The notes beneath the pieces were generated by a model that was not told the origin of the DNA, did no database searches, and saw only the letters and a list, made by a program, of their open reading frames with translations. A DNA stretch of 51,708 nt from Methylobacterium sp. J-068 (GTDB taxonomy: Bacteria; Pseudomonadota; Alphaproteobacteria; Rhizobiales; Beijerinckiaceae), in contig NZ_JAKSXY010000018.1 in assembly GCF_022829445.1 (NCBI RefSeq), positions 1-51,708 of the forward strand, read 5' to 3'. Of this stretch, positions 1-10,453 are shown in pieces. The position numbers and the translations under genes are program-made. Within the stretch, counting starts at the first letter, position 1. Every line of letters starts with the position of its first letter.

Positions 1-639
1 GAGGAGGTGGGGCAGGAACGCGGCGCAGGCGAGCGCCATCGCCAGCAGGGCATCGGCCGTCGTCATCGCCCGGCGCGGCCAGATGCCGAACCCCGCGAGC
101 GGCGCGAGACCCAGCACCGCGAGGGCGAACCAGAGCGCGAGCGTGCGGACCAGCATCGCGCCGAGGCGCCGGAGCCAGCGGCGCCGGACGCGCGCGCCAT
201 TGCCGATCAGCAGCGCTCCGAGCCCGAGCGTCGCGGCGTAGAGAAGGGCCGCGAGGCCTGAGCCGAGTGCGTAGGCTCCGAGCATGGGCTGCTGCGCCAG
301 GAACGCCGAGCCGCCGCTTGCGAAGGCGAGGCGCAGGGTCACGCCGCCGAAGGTCGGGTACAGGCAGGCGGCGAGGAACAGGGCCAGGGCCAGGACGCCC
401 CCGATCAGCCGGCGCGGCCATCCGGCGGGGCTGGGCCGGAGGATCACGACGGCGAGACGCGCCAGCCCATAGATGATCGCGATCCCGAAGAGCGGGTAGC
501 GATCGAGGAAGAAGCCGTAGAACCGGGCCTCCAGCACGGGCGGCAACGGGGTCCGCTGGTCGAACCCCGTCGCGAAGGCGACGCCGATCGCCAGGATCGC
601 CGCCGCCAGGGGAAGAAGGGCCGGCACCGCGCCGCGCAC
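1..639 (-). CDS. Integral membrane protein, unknown, cut by window edge
   Basis: An open frame runs on the minus strand from a GTG at 639 to the left edge without a stop, giving 213 residues of an incomplete protein. It is strongly hydrophobic, with about five membrane segments alternating with short Arg-rich loops. A polar stretch near residues 22-45 (FDQRTPLPPVLEARFYGFFL) lies between the first two segments. It starts 20 bases after the pepA stop on the same strand, so it is probably cotranscribed with pepA. The frame stays open up to the pepA stop, so a CTG or other start a little upstream is possible. I do not recognise the family; function unknown. Confidence 0.55.
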   Translation of the reverse strand, partial: MRGAVPALLPLAAAILAIGVAFATGFDQRTPLPPVLEARFYGFFLDRYPLFGIAIIYGLARLAVVILRPSPAGWPRRLIGGVLALALFLAACLYPTFGGVTLRLAFASGGSAFLAQQPMLGAYALGSGLAALLYAATLGLGALLIGNGARVRRRWLRRLGAMLVRTLALWFALAVLGLAPLAGFGIWPRRAMTTADALLAMALACAAFLPHLL

Positions 640-659
640 GGCAGGTTCGCGAGCCAGGT

Positions 660-2156
660 TCAGCCCTCGTAGTTGTCGCGCACCAGACGGTCGAGCAGGC
701 GCACGCCCCAGCCGGCGCCCCAGCTCCGGTTGATCTCGCTCGCCGAGGAGGACATCGCCACGCCGGCGATGTCGAGATGCGCCCAGGGGACATCGTTGAC
801 GTAGCGCTTCAGGAACGAGGCCGCGGTTGCGGCACCGCCGTGACGACCGCCGGAATTCTTCATGTCGGCGAACTTCGAATCGATCGCCTTGTCGTAGGCC
901 GGGATCAGCGGCATCCGCCAAACGGCCTCGCCCGTCGCCTCGCCGGCGGCGGTGATCTTCGCCGAGAGGGCATCGTCGTTCGAGTACATGCCGGCGATGT
1001 CCTGGCCGAGCGCCACGATGATCGCGCCCGTCAGAGTCGCCAGATCGATCATGAACTTCGGCTTGTAGGAGCCCTGGATGTGCCAGATCACGTCGGCGAG
1101 GACGAGGCGGCCCTCCGCGTCGGTGTTGATGATCTCGATGGTCTGGCCCGACATCGAGGTGACGATGTCGCCGGGGCGCTGGGCGTCGCCGTCCGGCATG
1201 TTCTCGACGATGCCGATGGCACCGATGACGTTGACCTTCGCCTTGCGGGCGGCGAGCGCGTGCAGGGTGCCGACGACGCAGGCCGCGCCGCCCATGTCGC
1301 CCTTCATGTCCTCCATGCCGCCGGCGGACTTGATGGAGATGCCGCCGGAATCGAAGCACACGCCCTTGCCGATGAAGGCGATGGGCGCCTCGGCCGGGTC
1401 GGCGCCGCCGTTCCAGCGCATCACCACGACCCGGGCCTCCTTGGTGGAGCCCTGCGCCACCGCGAGCAGGGCGCGCATGCCGAGCGCCTCGAGCTTGCCG
1501 GGGCCGAGCACCTCGACCTCGACGCCGAGCTTGGTCAGCGCCTCGGTGCGGCGGGCGAATTCCTCCGGGTGAAGGACGTTCGGCGGCTCGTTGACGAGTT
1601 CGCGGGCGAGGATGACGCCGTCGGCCACGGCCTCGGCGGTCCTGGCGGCGCTCTCGGCGGCGGCGGCGTCCGCCACCATCAGGGTCAGGGAGGTGCCCTT
1701 GGCGTCCTCGCCCTCGGGCTTCTTCTTGGTCTTGTAGCGGTCGAAGCTGTAATGGCGCAGGCGGGCGCCGAGCGCGAAGTCGGCGGCGTTCTCGGCGGTC
1801 ACGTCGAGCCCGGCGAACGTCAGCGCCGCGTGCGCGTCGCGGCCCGAGACCTTGCCGGCGGTGAAGCCGCCCAGCGCCGGCCAGTCGATCTTGGCGCGGT
1901 CCTTCTCCGAACCGAGGCCGATCACCAGAAGCCGGTCGGCGTCGAGGCCGGCGGGGGCCGGCAGGGCCAGGGCCGACAGCGACTTGCCCTTGAAGCGCTC
2001 GCTCGCGGCGGCGCGCGCCACGAGGTCGGCGACACCGCCGCCGATCGCCTGCGCCACGGCGGGCGCCAGCGCGAGGTCGTCGCCCACGAACAGGACGATG
2101 TCGCCCCGGCCCACAGGACCGAGAGGCCCGAACGCGATCGTGATTCCGTCCGCCAT
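660..2156 (-). CDS. pepA: Leucyl aminopeptidase (M17 family)
   Basis: Cytosolic M17 metallo-aminopeptidase that removes N-terminal residues, often Leu, from peptides. The 498-residue length fits the family. The two-metal site is visible: the [10 protein letters not shown] segment at about 263-272 with its Lys and Asp, the KGDMGGA segment near 285, and the signature [12 protein letters not shown] at 344-355. The N-terminal third is the variable macrodomain-like region. I start at the ATG at 2156, which has GGAAAG just upstream. The frame stays open about 90 codons further, but that part is Arg-rich, low-complexity and unlike the family, so I exclude it. Divergent from lptF, with about 280 bases between them for two promoters. 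Confidence 0.95.
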   Translation of the reverse strand: MADGITIAFGPLGPVGRGDIVLFVGDDLALAPAVAQAIGGGVADLVARAAASERFKGKSLSALALPAPAGLDADRLLVIGLGSEKDRAKIDWPALGGFTAGKVSGRDAHAALTFAGLDVTAENAADFALGARLRHYSFDRYKTKKKPEGEDAKGTSLTLMVADAAAAESAARTAEAVADGVILARELVNEPPNVLHPEEFARRTEALTKLGVEVEVLGPGKLEALGMRALLAVAQGSTKEARVVVMRWNGGADPAEAPIAFIGKGVCFDSGGISIKSAGGMEDMKGDMGGAACVVGTLHALAARKAKVNVIGAIGIVENMPDGDAQRPGDIVTSMSGQTIEIINTDAEGRLVLADVIWHIQGSYKPKFMIDLATLTGAIIVALGQDIAGMYSNDDALSAKITAAGEATGEAVWRMPLIPAYDKAIDSKFADMKNSGGRHGGAATAASFLKRYVNDVPWAHLDIAGVAMSSSASEINRSWGAGWGVRLLDRLVRDNYEG

Positions 2157-2437
2157 GACGCTGCTTTCCGAGAATGGGACTCGAACGAGAGATACGTTCG
2201 AAGAAGTGCGAGCAAACCGTGCGGAGCGGCACACGGTGACGCGCTCCGCTCCAGGCGCTTCTGTGTACCCGTTGAGGCACAGAACGCAACGCGATCGGAA
2301 CGCCGCGAAACCGCCCGATTTGGCGCGCCCCGATCGGAGTCGACGGCCGGGGGGCGGGACAGGTAGAGACAGGCGGGACATTCTTCCCGCCCGGGCGATG
2401 CGGGGGCGTGCCGCGAGACGCCGATCCACGAGAACCG

Positions 2438-3607
2438 ATGACGCAGATCGAGCGCTACATCTTCAGAATCGCGCTCGGGGCGTTCCTGGCCTGCCTGGTC
2501 GGCCTGACCGGCACGATCTGGGTGACCCAGGCCCTGCGCGAACTCGACCTGATCACGGCCAAGGGCCAGACGCTGGTCATCTTCTTCCTGATCACCGGCC
2601 TGTCGCTGCCGACCCTGATCACCGTCATCGCCCCGGTCGCGCTGTTCATCGCGGTGGTCCACACCCTGAACAAGCTGAACGGCGATTCCGAGCTGATCGT
2701 GATGTCGGCCGCCGGCATGCGGCCGCGCCAGATCCTACGCCCCTTCCTCAGCCTCGGCCTCGCGGTCAGCCTCGCGGTGGCCTTCCTGACGATCCAGGTG
2801 ATGCCGTCCTCGTTCCAGGAACTGCGCGACGTGCTCACGCGCGTCCGGGGCGACTTCATCGCCAACGTGGTCAAGGAGGGGCAGTTCACCAGCCTCGACA
2901 GCGGCATCACCTTCCACTTCCGCGAGCGCGGTCCGGGCGGCGGCCTGCTCGGGCTGTTCATCCAGGACAAGCGCGAGGCCGGGAAATCGGTCGTCTACCT
3001 CGCCGAGCGGGGGCAGGCGATGGAGTATGGCGGTCAGAGCTACCTCGCCCTGGAGAAGGGCAGCATCCACCGCCAGCAGAAGGGCTCCCGCGACGCCTCG
3101 ATCATCACCTTCGAGCGCTACACCGTCGACCTCGCGGCCTTCACGCCGCCGGACGCGGAGCTGGTTTACAAGCCGCGCGAGCGCGCCACGATGCAGCTCC
3201 TGTTCCCCGATACCGGCGAGACCTACTACAAGCAGCAGAAGGGCCGCTTCCGGGCGGAACTGCACGATCGGCTCTCGTCCTGGCTCTACCCCCTGGCCCT
3301 GACCTTCATCGCCTTCGCGGCGTTGGGCGACCCGCGCACCACCCGGCAGGGACGCGGCCTCGCGGTGGCGGGCGCGGTGATCGCGGTGGTGGTGGTGCGG
3401 ATCGGGGGATTCGCCGCCAGCAGCGCGGCCGCGCGCAGCCCCGGCGCCGTGGCGGCGGTCTACGGCGTGCCGCTCCTCGCCATCCTGATCTCGACGATCA
3501 TCATCTTCAACGGCGCGGCCGTGCGGGAGCGGAATGCCCGCGCGATCCGTGCCTTCGCGGGCCTCGTCGCTCGCCTCAGGCGGCGCCCGCGCCTCGGCGT
3601 GCAGTGA
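2438..3607 (+). CDS. lptF: LPS export permease LptF (YjgP family)
   Basis: Inner-membrane half-permease that with LptG and the ATPase LptB extracts lipopolysaccharide from the inner membrane and passes it to the periplasmic bridge. The 389-residue protein has the family layout: three membrane segments in the first ~115 residues, a periplasmic jellyroll region (~120-270), then three further segments. The N-terminal [10 protein letters not shown] and the '[16 protein letters not shown]' coupling region at 85-100 are typical. The ATG at 2438 has GAGAA upstream; a GTG 30 bases earlier would add a non-family extension. First gene of lptF-lptG-lptD; lptG begins 14 bases after its stop. Confidence 0.95.
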   Translation: MTQIERYIFRIALGAFLACLVGLTGTIWVTQALRELDLITAKGQTLVIFFLITGLSLPTLITVIAPVALFIAVVHTLNKLNGDSELIVMSAAGMRPRQILRPFLSLGLAVSLAVAFLTIQVMPSSFQELRDVLTRVRGDFIANVVKEGQFTSLDSGITFHFRERGPGGGLLGLFIQDKREAGKSVVYLAERGQAMEYGGQSYLALEKGSIHRQQKGSRDASIITFERYTVDLAAFTPPDAELVYKPRERATMQLLFPDTGETYYKQQKGRFRAELHDRLSSWLYPLALTFIAFAALGDPRTTRQGRGLAVAGAVIAVVVVRIGGFAASSAAARSPGAVAAVYGVPLLAILISTIIIFNGAAVRERNARAIRAFAGLVARLRRRPRLGVQ

Positions 3608-3621
3608 GGCGCGGTTAGGCC

Positions 3622-4710
3622 ATGCTGATCGGCGCGACCCTCGGCCGCTACTTCGCCATGCGCTTCCTGCGCACCATCCTGGGCGTGTTCCTCACGGTCT
3701 TCACGCTCGTCTACACCCTGGATTTCGTCGAACTCCTGCGCCGCGCGGGCGATGCCGAGGGCGCGTCCACGGGTTTGATGGCGCAGCTCTCGCTCTACCG
3801 GACGCCGGCGGTGGCCGAGGGCGTGCTGCCCTTCGCGATCCTGTTCGGCTCGATGGCCGCCCTGCTCCAGCTCTCGCGCAAGCTCGAACTCGTGGTCGCG
3901 CGCGCCGCCGGCATCTCGGCCTGGCAGTTCCTGCAGCCGGGCGTGTTCGTGGCGCTGGCCATCGGGGCATTCACGGTCGGCGTCTACAATCCGGTCTCGG
4001 CCCTGATGAAGCAGCGTTCCACCGAGATCGAGGCGAAGATCTTCTCGCGTTCCACCAAGGCGAATTCCGGCAAGGACCTCTGGCTGCGCCAGCGCAGCCT
4101 CGACGGGCAGGCCATCATCCGGGCGGACACCGCGATCGAGGGCACCACCGCGCTCGCCGGGGTCTCCGTCTTCACCTTCGACGAGGCGGGCCGGTTCACC
4201 GCGCAGATCGAGGCCGCGCGGGCGAGCCTGCACGACGGCTACTGGGCGCTGACCCAGGCCCGCGTGATGGCCCAGGGGCAGCCGGCCGAGACCTTCGACA
4301 CCTACCTCATCGCCTCGACCCTGGTGCCATCGCAGGTCCGGCAGCGCTTCACGCCCCCCGAATCTGTGCCTTTCTGGCAACTGACCGAGACCATCGCGCG
4401 CTTCGAGCGGGCGGGTCTCGATGCCACGCGCTACCGTCTCCAGTACGATGTGCTGCTGGCCCGGCCGGTCCTGTTCCTCGCCATGGTGCTGGTGGCGGCC
4501 AGCGTTTCCTTAAGGTTCTTCCGCTTTGGTGGTGTGGGTAAGCTCGTGCTGGGCGGCGTGGCGGCGGGGTTCGTGCTGTATGTCGCCCGACAGGTGCTGG
4601 AAGGCCTCGGTGCCTCGGGAATCGTGACGCCGGCGGTGGCGGCGTGGTTCCCGGCCGTGGTAGGGAGTCTCCTCGGTACGCTCACGCTTCTCTATCAGGA
4701 GGACGGCTGA
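3622..4710 (+). CDS. lptG: LPS export permease LptG (YjgQ family)
   Basis: Partner of LptF in the LptB2FG ABC transporter. The 362 residues show the same architecture: membrane segments near 10-30, 50-75 and 95-120, a central periplasmic domain, and three C-terminal segments ending in 'VVGSLLGTLTLLYQEDG'. 'KLELVVARAAGISAWQFL' (about 90-107) is the coupling helix region. Its TGA overlaps the ATG of lptD (tgATG at 4708-4712), and an AGGAGG lies just inside its 3' end, so lptG and lptD are translationally coupled. Confidence 0.95.
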   Translation: MLIGATLGRYFAMRFLRTILGVFLTVFTLVYTLDFVELLRRAGDAEGASTGLMAQLSLYRTPAVAEGVLPFAILFGSMAALLQLSRKLELVVARAAGISAWQFLQPGVFVALAIGAFTVGVYNPVSALMKQRSTEIEAKIFSRSTKANSGKDLWLRQRSLDGQAIIRADTAIEGTTALAGVSVFTFDEAGRFTAQIEAARASLHDGYWALTQARVMAQGQPAETFDTYLIASTLVPSQVRQRFTPPESVPFWQLTETIARFERAGLDATRYRLQYDVLLARPVLFLAMVLVAASVSLRFFRFGGVGKLVLGGVAAGFVLYVARQVLEGLGASGIVTPAVAAWFPAVVGSLLGTLTLLYQEDG

Positions 4711-7415
4711 TGTCGGACTCGCGGGTGGAGAGGGTGCAGGGGCCTTGGCAGGAGTTGGGACTGGCGTTGCGTAAGGTCGCCGACATCGCGTTAGCCACCG
4801 GGTTCGTGGCCCTCCTGACCGTCGCCGCACCGGCGGCGACGGGCGGCCGCGCCATGGCGCAATCGAGTTCTTCGGCGCAGTCGGGCCCTTCGGCTCAGCC
4901 GGGCCCGAAGAGCGCCGCCGGGCAGAAAGCCGTCCCCGCTCGGAAGGCCGGCGAGAAGCCGGCCGAGCGCCTCCTCGTCGAGGCGGCCGAGCTCGTCTAC
5001 GACAACGACCGCAACACCGTGATGGCGCGCGGCAACGCGGAGCTGCATTACGGCGCCCGCGTGCTCCAGGCCGACCGGGTGACCTACGACCGCAACGCGA
5101 GCCGCGTCTACGCGGAAGGCAACGTGCGGCTGACCGAGGCCACCGGCGCGGTGCTGACCGGCGAGAAGATGGAGCTGACCGACGATTTCCGGAGCGGCTT
5201 CATCGATGCCCTGCGCGTGCAGCAGACCGTGGAACTCCACGGCCAGCCGGTCCGCACCCGGTTCTCCGCGCCCCGCGCCGAGCGGATCGAGGGCGACACC
5301 ACCAGCTTCGAATACGGCACCTACACCGCCTGCGAGCCGTGCAAGAACAATCCGGAGACGCCGCCGCTCTGGCAGATCCGCGCCACCAAGATCATCCACA
5401 ACAATCAGACTCACACCATCGCGTTCGAGGAATCGAGCCTCGAGATCGCGGGCATCCCGGTCGCCTACCTGCCGTATTTCGAGACCGCCGATCCGACGGT
5501 GAAGCGCAAGACCGGCTTCCTGACGCCCCGCTTCGTCACCTCGACGGCGCTCGGCTCCGGGGTCGCGACGCCGTTCTTCATCGATCTGGCGCCGAACTAC
5601 GACCTGACCCTCTCGCCCGCCTTCCTGAGCAACCAGGGCGTCCTCGGTCAGGCGGAGTTCCGCCACCGCCTCGAGACGGGCTCCTACAACCTACGCCTCT
5701 CCGGCATCTTCCAGACCACGCCGAGCGCCTTCCTGCCCGGCCCCCTCGGCGCGGGCGACCGCGACTTCCGGGGCGCGGTGGAATCCAAGGGCCAGTTCTA
5801 CATCAACGACCGCTGGCGCACCGGCTGGGACGTCGTCGGCGTCACCGACAAGTGGTTCCTCGACAATTACCGCATCCGCAACCAGAGCATCACCACGGAC
5901 TACTTCCGTGAAGCGGTCTCGACGGCCTACCTGATCGGCCAGGGCGACCGCTCGTGGTTCGAGGCGCGCGGCTACTACTTCAAGGGCCTGTCGAGCTTCG
6001 ACTGGCAGAAGGAGCAGCCTTTCGTTGCGCCCGTGATCGACTACGACAAGCGCATCAACGGCCCGGCGCCGCTCGGCGGCGAGGTGCGGTTCGAGGCCAA
6101 CATCACCAGCCTGACGCGTCAGGCCACCGACTTCCAGGCCGTGCAGAGCCCCACCGGCTACCTGCTGACCCCGACCGTCAACGGGCGGACCTACAACCTC
6201 TACGAGACCTGCACCACGTTCGAGCGGGGCAAGTGCATCATCCGGGGCCTGGCCGGCACCAACACCCGCGCCTCGGCCCAGCTCTCCTGGCGCCGCTCCT
6301 TCATCGACGACATGGGGCAGGTCTTCACCCCCTTCGCCTACCTGCGCACGGACGCGTTCTTCGTCGATCCGCGCAATTCCGGCTACCAGAATGCCCTGGT
6401 GCAGAACATCGCCCGCCAGGACGCCGACTTCTCGGGCCGCGTGCTGCCCGCCGTGGGCATCGATTACCGCTATCCCTTCGTGAGCAATTTCGGGCCCCTC
6501 GGCGTCCACACCATCGAGCCGATCGCCCAGGTGATCGCGCGGCCGAGCGAGACGCATATCGGCCGCCTGCCGAACGAGGACGCGCAGAGCCTGATCTTCG
6601 ACGACACCTCGCTGTTCGAGTGGGACAAGTTCTCCGGCTACGACCGGGTCGAGGGCGGCGTGCGCACCAATCTCGGCGCGCAATACTCCGTCGTGACCCC
6701 GGCCGGCTGGTACGCGAACGCCATGTTCGGCGAGTCGATCCAGATCGCGGGTGTCAATTCCTTCCGCCGGGGCGACATCGCCAATGTGGGCCTCGATTCC
6801 GGCCTGGAGAACCGGCGCTCGGACTTCGTCGGCCGCTTCCAGCTCTCGCCGAACCAGAACATCACCTTCATCACGCGCGGCCGCTTCGATCAGGCGGATC
6901 TCGGCGTGAACCGGGTCGAGACCGGTATCATCGCCCGGCTCTCGCCCTTCGCGCCGATCGACCTCTCGGCCTTCTATTCCTACTACAAGGCCCAGCCGGC
7001 TCTGGGCTTCGCCAATCGCCGCGAGGGCGTGACCGCCTCGGCAACCTATCACGTCACGCCGAACTGGTTCGTGACCGGGTCTGCCCTGATCGACATGTCG
7101 CACTACCTCGACGTGCGCGACACGTTCAAGACCGCCTATGCCTCCTACCTTGCGAACCCGGTCGGCGATGCGCCGGTCTATTCCAATCCCGGGCGCTTCT
7201 ACCTCTCGGGCATGAGCATCGGCGGCGGCTATCAGGACGAGTGCACCACCGTGTCGGTGAACTACATCGTCTCCCCGACCGCCACCGCGCTCGGCACCAG
7301 CGAGCGCAACCGCACCGTCCTCCTGAGGCTCGAACTCAAGACCCTGGGCGAAGCCGATTTCCGCCAGAACCTCGGGACCGCGGTGACGGCCGACGGCATC
7401 TCGACGATCCGTTGA
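4710..7415 (+). CDS. lptD: LPS-assembly outer membrane protein LptD
   Basis: Outer-membrane beta-barrel that inserts LPS into the outer leaflet at the end of the Lpt bridge. 901 residues. A signal-like region comes first, with an unusually long charged stretch before the hydrophobic core and AMAQ near 50. A Ser/Ala/Pro linker, an OstA/LptA-like beta-jellyroll domain (about 90-200, with 'YDNDRNTVMARGNAEL') and a barrel of about 600 residues follow. Cysteines occur as CEPC near 210 and two more near 505-515. I use the ATG at 4710, overlapping the lptG stop, because an AGGAGG precedes it at 4697-4702. In many relatives surA follows lptD; here pdxA follows directly. Confidence 0.95.
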   Translation: MSDSRVERVQGPWQELGLALRKVADIALATGFVALLTVAAPAATGGRAMAQSSSSAQSGPSAQPGPKSAAGQKAVPARKAGEKPAERLLVEAAELVYDNDRNTVMARGNAELHYGARVLQADRVTYDRNASRVYAEGNVRLTEATGAVLTGEKMELTDDFRSGFIDALRVQQTVELHGQPVRTRFSAPRAERIEGDTTSFEYGTYTACEPCKNNPETPPLWQIRATKIIHNNQTHTIAFEESSLEIAGIPVAYLPYFETADPTVKRKTGFLTPRFVTSTALGSGVATPFFIDLAPNYDLTLSPAFLSNQGVLGQAEFRHRLETGSYNLRLSGIFQTTPSAFLPGPLGAGDRDFRGAVESKGQFYINDRWRTGWDVVGVTDKWFLDNYRIRNQSITTDYFREAVSTAYLIGQGDRSWFEARGYYFKGLSSFDWQKEQPFVAPVIDYDKRINGPAPLGGEVRFEANITSLTRQATDFQAVQSPTGYLLTPTVNGRTYNLYETCTTFERGKCIIRGLAGTNTRASAQLSWRRSFIDDMGQVFTPFAYLRTDAFFVDPRNSGYQNALVQNIARQDADFSGRVLPAVGIDYRYPFVSNFGPLGVHTIEPIAQVIARPSETHIGRLPNEDAQSLIFDDTSLFEWDKFSGYDRVEGGVRTNLGAQYSVVTPAGWYANAMFGESIQIAGVNSFRRGDIANVGLDSGLENRRSDFVGRFQLSPNQNITFITRGRFDQADLGVNRVETGIIARLSPFAPIDLSAFYSYYKAQPALGFANRREGVTASATYHVTPNWFVTGSALIDMSHYLDVRDTFKTAYASYLANPVGDAPVYSNPGRFYLSGMSIGGGYQDECTTVSVNYIVSPTATALGTSERNRTVLLRLELKTLGEADFRQNLGTAVTADGISTIR

Positions 7416-7449
7416 CAGGGTCCGGCGCCCACGCATGCGGAGGCCGGCG

Positions 7450-8472
7450 GTGAGCCGCCTGCGCGCGCCCGTCGCCCTCACACTGGGGGACCCGGCCGGC
7501 ATCGGCCCCGAACTCGCCCTGATGGCATGGTTGGCGCGCGACGACGGCGCGGGTCTGCCGCCCTTCTTCCTGATCGGCGATCCCGATTTCATCGAGCGCC
7601 GAGCGGGCGCGATGAACCTGCAGGTCCCGGTCGCCGATGTCGGCCCCGACCTCGCCGAGGAGGTCTTCGCGCGCGCTCTGCCGGTGATGCCGATGCCGAG
7701 CGGCATGCGCGTCGATGCCGTGCCGGGCCGCCCGGATTCGGCGCATGCGGGCGCGATCCTCGAATCGATCACCACCGCCGTGACCCTCGTGCAGCGCGGG
7801 GCCGCGTCGGCGCTGGTGACGAACCCCATCGCCAAGTACGTCCTGACCCAGGTCGGCTTCGCGCATCCGGGCCACACGGAGTTTCTCGCCTCCCTCGCGG
7901 TCGCGCCCGGCGAGGCGCCGCCGCTGCCCGTGATGATGCTGTGGTCCGAAACCCTCGCGGTGGTGCCGGTGACCATCCACGTGGCCTTACGCCGGGTGCC
8001 CGAGCTCCTGACGCAGGATCTGGTGGTGCGCACGGCCCGCATCGTCGCCCACGACCTGCGCCATCGCTTCGGCCTCGCGCGGCCCCGCCTCGTCCTGTCC
8101 GGCCTGAATCCCCATGCGGGCGAGAACGGCACGATGGGGACCGAGGACCGCGACGTGCTGGAGCCGGCCGTGATGCAGTTGCAGAACGAGGGCATCGACA
8201 TCCGGGGACCGCTCCCCGCCGACACCCTGTTCCACGAACGGGCACGAGCGAGCTACGATGTGGCCCTGACCCCGACCCACGATCAGGGACTGATTCCCAT
8301 CAAGACCCTGGCCTTCGACGAGGGGGTGAACGTCACCCTCGGTCTGCCCTTCATCCGGACCTCACCGGATCACGGCACCGCCTTCGACATCGCGGGCCGG
8401 GGCGTTGCGCGGCCCGACAGCCTGATGGCGGCCCTCCGTCTCGCCGCCCGACTCGCGAAGGCCGGCGCGTGA
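7450..8472 (+). CDS. pdxA: 4-hydroxythreonine-4-phosphate dehydrogenase
   Basis: Enzyme of DXP-dependent pyridoxal 5'-phosphate synthesis. It oxidises 4-phosphohydroxy-L-threonine with NAD to an unstable ketone that PdxJ uses. About 340 residues, with '[13 protein letters not shown]' at the N-terminus, '[10 protein letters not shown]' centrally, '[10 protein letters not shown]' and '[12 protein letters not shown]', the last two carrying metal-binding histidines. I prefer the GTG at 7450 because GGAGG lies 6 bases upstream (7439-7443); the in-frame ATG at 7435 has no visible ribosome site. It follows lptD by 34 bases and overlaps rsmA by 4 (GTGA). Confidence 0.93.
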   Translation: MSRLRAPVALTLGDPAGIGPELALMAWLARDDGAGLPPFFLIGDPDFIERRAGAMNLQVPVADVGPDLAEEVFARALPVMPMPSGMRVDAVPGRPDSAHAGAILESITTAVTLVQRGAASALVTNPIAKYVLTQVGFAHPGHTEFLASLAVAPGEAPPLPVMMLWSETLAVVPVTIHVALRRVPELLTQDLVVRTARIVAHDLRHRFGLARPRLVLSGLNPHAGENGTMGTEDRDVLEPAVMQLQNEGIDIRGPLPADTLFHERARASYDVALTPTHDQGLIPIKTLAFDEGVNVTLGLPFIRTSPDHGTAFDIAGRGVARPDSLMAALRLAARLAKAGA

Positions 8473-9329
8473 GCGGGGATGGCGAGCTGAGTGTGGACGG
8501 CCTGCCGCCGCTGCGTGAGGTGGTGCGCCGGCACGGCCTGGAGCCGAAGAAGGCGCTCGGCCAGAACTTCCTGTTCGACCTCAACCTGACGGGCCGGATC
8601 GCCCGCGCCGCCGGCCCCCTCGACGGCGTCACCGTGGTGGAGATCGGCCCAGGGCCCGGCGGCCTCACGCGCGCACTCCTCGCCGAGGGCGCGCGCCGCG
8701 TCATCGCCATCGAGCGCGACCCCCGCGCCCTGCCGGCGCTCGCCGAGGTCGCCGCGCATTATCCCGGCCGCCTCGACGTGATCGATGCCGACGCCCTGCG
8801 CTTCGACCCCACGCCCCTCATCGGCGCCGGGCCGGTGCGGGTGGTGGCCAACCTGCCCTACAACATCGGCACGCCGCTCCTGGTCGGGTGGCTCACGGGC
8901 GCGGCCTGGCCGCCGTGGTGGGATTCGCTGACGCTGATGTTCCAGCGCGAGGTCGCCGAGCGCATCGTCGCCGACGAGCACGACCGCGCCAATTACGGCC
9001 GCCTCGGCGTCCTCTGCGGCTGGCGCACGCAGGCCCACATCCTGTTCGACGTGGCGCCGTCCGCCTTCGTGCCGCCGCCGAAGGTGACCTCGTCCATCGT
9101 CCGTCTGACGCCGCGCGCCGAGCCCCTGCCCTGCTCGGTCCAGGCGCTCGAAGCCATCACCCGCGCGGCCTTCGGGCAGCGCCGCAAGATGCTGCGCCAG
9201 AGCCTGAAGGCGGCGGTCCCCGACCCCGCCCGCCTCCTCGCCGCCGCCGGCATCGCCGAGACCGCGCGGGCCGAGGAAGTCCCGGTCTCCGCCTTCGTGG
9301 CGATGGCGCGGGCGCTCAAGGACGGCTGA
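8469..9329 (+). CDS. rsmA: 16S rRNA dimethyladenosine transferase
   Basis: KsgA/RsmA dimethylates two adjacent adenosines near the 3' end of 16S rRNA using S-adenosylmethionine, late in 30S assembly. 286 residues. Visible motifs are the N-terminal '[11 protein letters not shown]', the SAM-binding '[15 protein letters not shown]', the acidic 'DVIDADAL' and the catalytic '[11 protein letters not shown]'. The C-terminal helical domain with '[14 protein letters not shown]' is intact. The GTG start at 8469 overlaps the pdxA stop; another GTG at 8493 is possible. Last gene of the lpt-pdxA-rsmA run, closed by the hairpin at 9404-9437. Confidence 0.95.
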   Translation: MSGDGELSVDGLPPLREVVRRHGLEPKKALGQNFLFDLNLTGRIARAAGPLDGVTVVEIGPGPGGLTRALLAEGARRVIAIERDPRALPALAEVAAHYPGRLDVIDADALRFDPTPLIGAGPVRVVANLPYNIGTPLLVGWLTGAAWPPWWDSLTLMFQREVAERIVADEHDRANYGRLGVLCGWRTQAHILFDVAPSAFVPPPKVTSSIVRLTPRAEPLPCSVQALEAITRAAFGQRRKMLRQSLKAAVPDPARLLAAAGIAETARAEEVPVSAFVAMARALKDG

Positions 9330-9403
9330 TCCTGTCTCCGCCTGAGCGAAGCCCGGATCCGCCATCCCGAAGGGGGCAACCGGATTTGGGATGACGAAAA
9401 CGA

Positions 9404-9437
9404 AAGAGGCCGCGCGGATCGCTCCGCGCGGCCTCTT
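9404..9437. terminator. Bidirectional intrinsic terminator hairpin
   Basis: A perfect 15-bp stem (9404-9418 with 9423-9437) and a four-base loop lie between the convergent ends of rsmA and the Tim44-like gene. On the minus strand it is followed by a T-rich stretch (TTTCGTTTTCG), a good rho-independent form for the Tim44-like gene. The T tract on the plus side is weak. Confidence 0.8.
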
Positions 9438-9463
9438 CGATTCGCATCCGGGTCCGGTTGCGA

Positions 9464-10453
9464 TCAGCGGCCCTGCTGGACCGCCGAGAGGACCCAGCGG
9501 CCGCCGCGCTCGCGCACGAAGGTCCAGAGTTCGACGGCCTCGGGCTCGCCGGTCTCGACCACGCGCTGGGTGCGCCGGTCGAGGGTCACGTCCTTGATCG
9601 CGTAGCGCATCGCCACCGTGGCGTACTCGGCATTGCCCTCGCCCCACGATTCGGACAGGTCGCCCTGCAGGAGCTTCACGTCCGAGATCCGGTTGACGAC
9701 GCCGCGCGCCTCGTTGGCCCGCAATTCCTCGATGAAGTAACCGGCCATTTCCGGGGTGGCGAGGTTGCGCAGGGCCGCCGCGTCCTCACGGCCATAGGCC
9801 GCCTGGACGTCGTTGAGCGCGATCTCGAAGCTCTGGAAGTCACCGGGGCCGATCTGCACCGGGCGTGCCTGAACGGGCTGCACCGGAGCCGGGCCGCGCG
9901 CCTGGGCACTGGCGGTGCCGCCTCCCAGCGGTGCGCCGGCCATGGGCGCCGGGTTCGGACGCGCTCCGGACTGAAGGTCCGAGCGGGCGAGACCCGCGGC
10001 GGCCGGGGTGTCCTGGCGACGGCGGAACCAGCGCACCGCGAAGGCCACCAGCATCACGACGAGGCCGACCTGCAGCAGCAGACCGAGGAAGGACATGATG
10101 CCGCCGAGGCCGCCGAAGAAGCCGCCGCCCAGCAGCGCGCCGAGCAGGCCCGCGCCGAGCAGGCCCGCCATGAAGCCACCGCCGAAGCGACGGCCCGGCT
10201 GCGCGGCCTGGTTCATGCCCGGATTGCCCATGGCGGGGCCGGGCTGGGTCTGCGAACGCTGAATCGGGGCCGGTGCGCCGGGCGCCGTCGTGGTGGCGGA
10301 GGGCGGCGTGAAGGTGCGCGATCCGCGCGAGCCCATGCCACCGCTGCTGCCGCTTCCGGGACGCGCCTCGACGACGGGCGCGGCGAGGGTCAACGCCGCG
10401 GCGAGCGCGAGCATGGACGCCGCGCGCTTGCGACGAGTGGTGGAGGTGAGCAT
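9464..10453 (-). CDS. Tim44-like domain protein, secreted or membrane-anchored
   Basis: 329 residues: a signal peptide (hydrophobic core 14-28 ending near VEA), a Gly/Ser/Pro-rich linker, a Gly-rich hydrophobic region around 110-160 (repeated LLGAG/GGGFFGG and a clear membrane segment LLLQVGLVVMLVAFAVRWF), then a C-terminal Tim44-like domain of about 140 residues ('FEIALNDVQAAYGREDAAAL', 'DVTLDRRTQRVVE', ending 'GGRWVLSAVQQGR'). The fold is related to the lipid-binding domain of mitochondrial Tim44; the bacterial role is not settled. I start at the ATG at 10453 with AGAGG upstream, where the signal peptide begins. Monocistronic, convergent with rsmA. Confidence 0.8.
   Translation of the reverse strand: MLTSTTRRKRAASMLALAAALTLAAPVVEARPGSGSSGGMGSRGSRTFTPPSATTTAPGAPAPIQRSQTQPGPAMGNPGMNQAAQPGRRFGGGFMAGLLGAGLLGALLGGGFFGGLGGIMSFLGLLLQVGLVVMLVAFAVRWFRRRQDTPAAAGLARSDLQSGARPNPAPMAGAPLGGGTASAQARGPAPVQPVQARPVQIGPGDFQSFEIALNDVQAAYGREDAAALRNLATPEMAGYFIEELRANEARGVVNRISDVKLLQGDLSESWGEGNAEYATVAMRYAIKDVTLDRRTQRVVETGEPEAVELWTFVRERGGRWVLSAVQQGR

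Noticed and set aside
7..476. Plus-strand frames in the first 480 bases
   Set aside because: Arg-rich shadows of the membrane-protein frame on the minus strand.
777..2366. Open frame of over 500 codons antisense to pepA
   Set aside because: Composition is Gly/Arg/His/Val-rich with no domain; pepA on the other strand has all M17 motifs. Long antisense frames are expected at this GC content.
2157..2429. N-terminal extension of pepA
   Set aside because: The extra ~90 residues are Arg-rich and unlike the family; a ribosome site supports the shorter start.
5691..8225. Long open frame (over 800 codons) antisense to lptD and pdxA
   Set aside because: No domain or start signal; both opposite-strand genes are clearly coding.
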